From Mortierella alpina (Eukaryota; Mortierellomycota; Mortierellomycetes; Mortierellales; Mortierellaceae), in NCBI GenBank assembly GCA_029449245.1, contig JANATF010000008.1:1240001-1304000 (forward strand): a stretch of 64,000 nt of DNA, in the 5' to 3' direction. A model generated the notes under the pieces. That model was not told the DNA's origin. It made no database searches and worked only from the letters and a program-made list of their open reading frames with translations. Below, in pieces: positions 63,101-64,000 of this stretch. The translations under genes were made by a program, and so were the position numbers. Position 1 is the first letter of the stretch, and every line of letters begins with the position of its first letter.

Positions 63101-63817
63101 TGATCTTCGGAACTCGCCCCTTCCTTCTCGGTCCAACTCCAACCCGAGAAACAATTACAAGGCGGCGGGAGGATCGAGTTATGGCAGCAGTCCACCCAGT
63201 CGTGTCGGCACACCACCCGTGTTGGCGGATCTTCGAAGGGTCGGTAGCAATAACAGTGGCAAGATGGGCCTGCGGAGAGAGGACAGTGTCCGGAGTGCAG
63301 CCTCAGGCGGAAGTGGTGGTTCCTTGGGCAACCATGGCATGTACCAGCAACCCAATGGAAACCATTCTAATGGTTACATGAATGGTGCCTCAGAGGGAAC
63401 TTATCTGGACGAACCTGTCTATGCTGGACTTCGCGACAAGGTAAAAAAAAATAATAATGAATTGCTAGGCAAATGGTGGCAGAGTTGATACTTGATAGAT
63501 GTGTCGGATTCTCATCGACGGCTCTCTTTCTTTTTTTTTTTTTCTTCTTGATGATGGATTAGTTGCGAGTCAAGTGCCATTATGTTGATACCAGAGCGGT
63601 TCTAGTACGTGCCGACACCCCCTTGCAAGAGCTGCTGCAGCGGGTTCAGGAAAAGTTCCAGTCCGATCGACCCCTGAAGCTGAAATACAAGGACGAGGAT
63701 CATCATATGTTGTCCATGATCGACGACGAGGACTGGCTGATGGCTCAGCAAGTGCACATGGAGACGACGGGCAGTCTGGATCGCATAGAGCTCTGGTGCT
63801 TTGATGACGATGATTAG
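60186..63817 (+). CDS. noxR: NADPH oxidase activator NoxR (p67phox-like)
   Basis: Seven exons: 60186-60200 (five codons), 60321-60398, 60755-60829, 60939-61067, 61296-61731, 62596-63440, 63563-63817; 610 residues. The N-terminal 190 residues are four TPR units in p67phox order: WNEGVIAFDQGLYEDALEIF, AKIHFNIGVVLTTLGDFEGA, AIAYFQNGVANVALEDYAKA, YLRGNMVIDYTQLGLDFKLY, CQVLYNRALCYIELGELD. This region binds active Rac. A disordered Asn/Gln/Ser-rich middle follows. Residues 527-610 are a PB1 domain (LRVKCHYVDTRAVLV, LKLKYKDEDHHMLSMIDDEDWLMAQ), as in fungal NoxR, which uses PB1 instead of the SH3 of p67phox to meet Cdc24. It activates NoxA/NoxB in hyphal development. The first exon carries only MSGLK. 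The sixth intron, at 864 nt, is long and could hide an exon. Confidence 0.9.
60868..60890 (+). repeat. Poly-T tract (23 T) in NoxR intron
   Basis: Uninterrupted run in the intron before exon 4, about 48 nt upstream of the acceptor at 60938. Confidence 0.85.
62574..62585 (+). repeat. Poly-C tract (12 C) just upstream of a NoxR acceptor
   Basis: Uninterrupted cytosines 10 nt before the acceptor at 62595, so they serve as part of the polypyrimidine tract. Confidence 0.8.
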
Positions 63818-64000
63818 ATACACAGAGAGATAGAGAAATAGAGCGAGGCTCGAGGGTTCGCGAGGTTTCGTTTCGCCCGCGCCATAGAAGGGTCTACCTA
63901 CACCATTTAGACGAAAAGTAGATAACCGCTCCTGCCCCATTAGATATACACGCCATATAAAAAAGTTCATGAACCTGTCAAGCGATCTTTTTTTTTTTGT

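Overview
This window is nuclear DNA from a filamentous, early-diverging fungus; a Mortierella-like (Mortierellomycota/Mucoromycota) organism fits best. The evidence is many short introns with GTAAG/GTATG-type donors and YAG acceptors, glutamine-repeat proteins, CT-rich leaders before start codons, and a gene set mixing typical fungal genes (HSE1, VIP1, ZDS1-like, ATP18, GAC1-like, NoxR) with genes that yeast-type Dikarya lack but animals keep (nicastrin, the Ragulator subunit LAMTOR3, DNAJC9). No bacterial, viral, transposon or CRISPR signature was recognised. Genus-level assignment is inference. Exon joins were worked out by hand from splice consensus, reading phase and family conservation; they are models without transcript support.

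Layout. 0-10 kb: NAS6/gankyrin proteasome chaperone (+), a Pho80/Pcl-type cyclin (+), ATP18 (-) divergent from an unrecognised helical protein (+), ESCRT-0 HSE1 (-). 10-13 kb: a small secreted two-cysteine peptide gene (-) and a gene-poor stretch. 13-26 kb: an EEP-family (Ccr4/Ngl/Angel-like) nuclease (+), SEC12 (-), LAMTOR3 (-), pantothenate kinase (+), the mitochondrial Rho GTPase GEM1/Miro (+). 26-37 kb: ZDS1-like protein (+), DNAJC9-like J-protein (-), nicastrin (-), mitochondrial IF-3 (+). 37-46 kb: VIP1 inositol pyrophosphate kinase (-), an unrecognised small protein (+), tRNA-Ala(AGC) (+), a CBM21 glycogen-targeting PP1 subunit (-). 45.5-51 kb is a 5.4 kb stretch with no supported gene. 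51-64 kb: a DUF938/METTL26-like methyltransferase (-), HP1 with chromo and chromoshadow domains (+), an unrecognised protein with a CxxC-like end (+), an SIRT2/Hst2-type sirtuin with a very long tail (+), and the NADPH-oxidase activator NoxR/p67phox (+).

The genes do not form a pathway cluster; this is ordinary chromosomal housekeeping content. Thematic pairs exist (HP1 and a sirtuin within 2 kb; LAMTOR3 and ESCRT-0 in endolysosomal biology; GEM1, ATP18 and IF-3 in mitochondria), but adjacency is probably incidental. I did not find a convincing previously undescribed system. The most useful leads are a fungal gamma-secretase component, a small secreted peptide, a minisatellite-built HP1 hinge, recurrent long homopolymer tracts, and a pyrimidine strand bias at start sites that points to an undetected promoter in the 45-51 kb gap.
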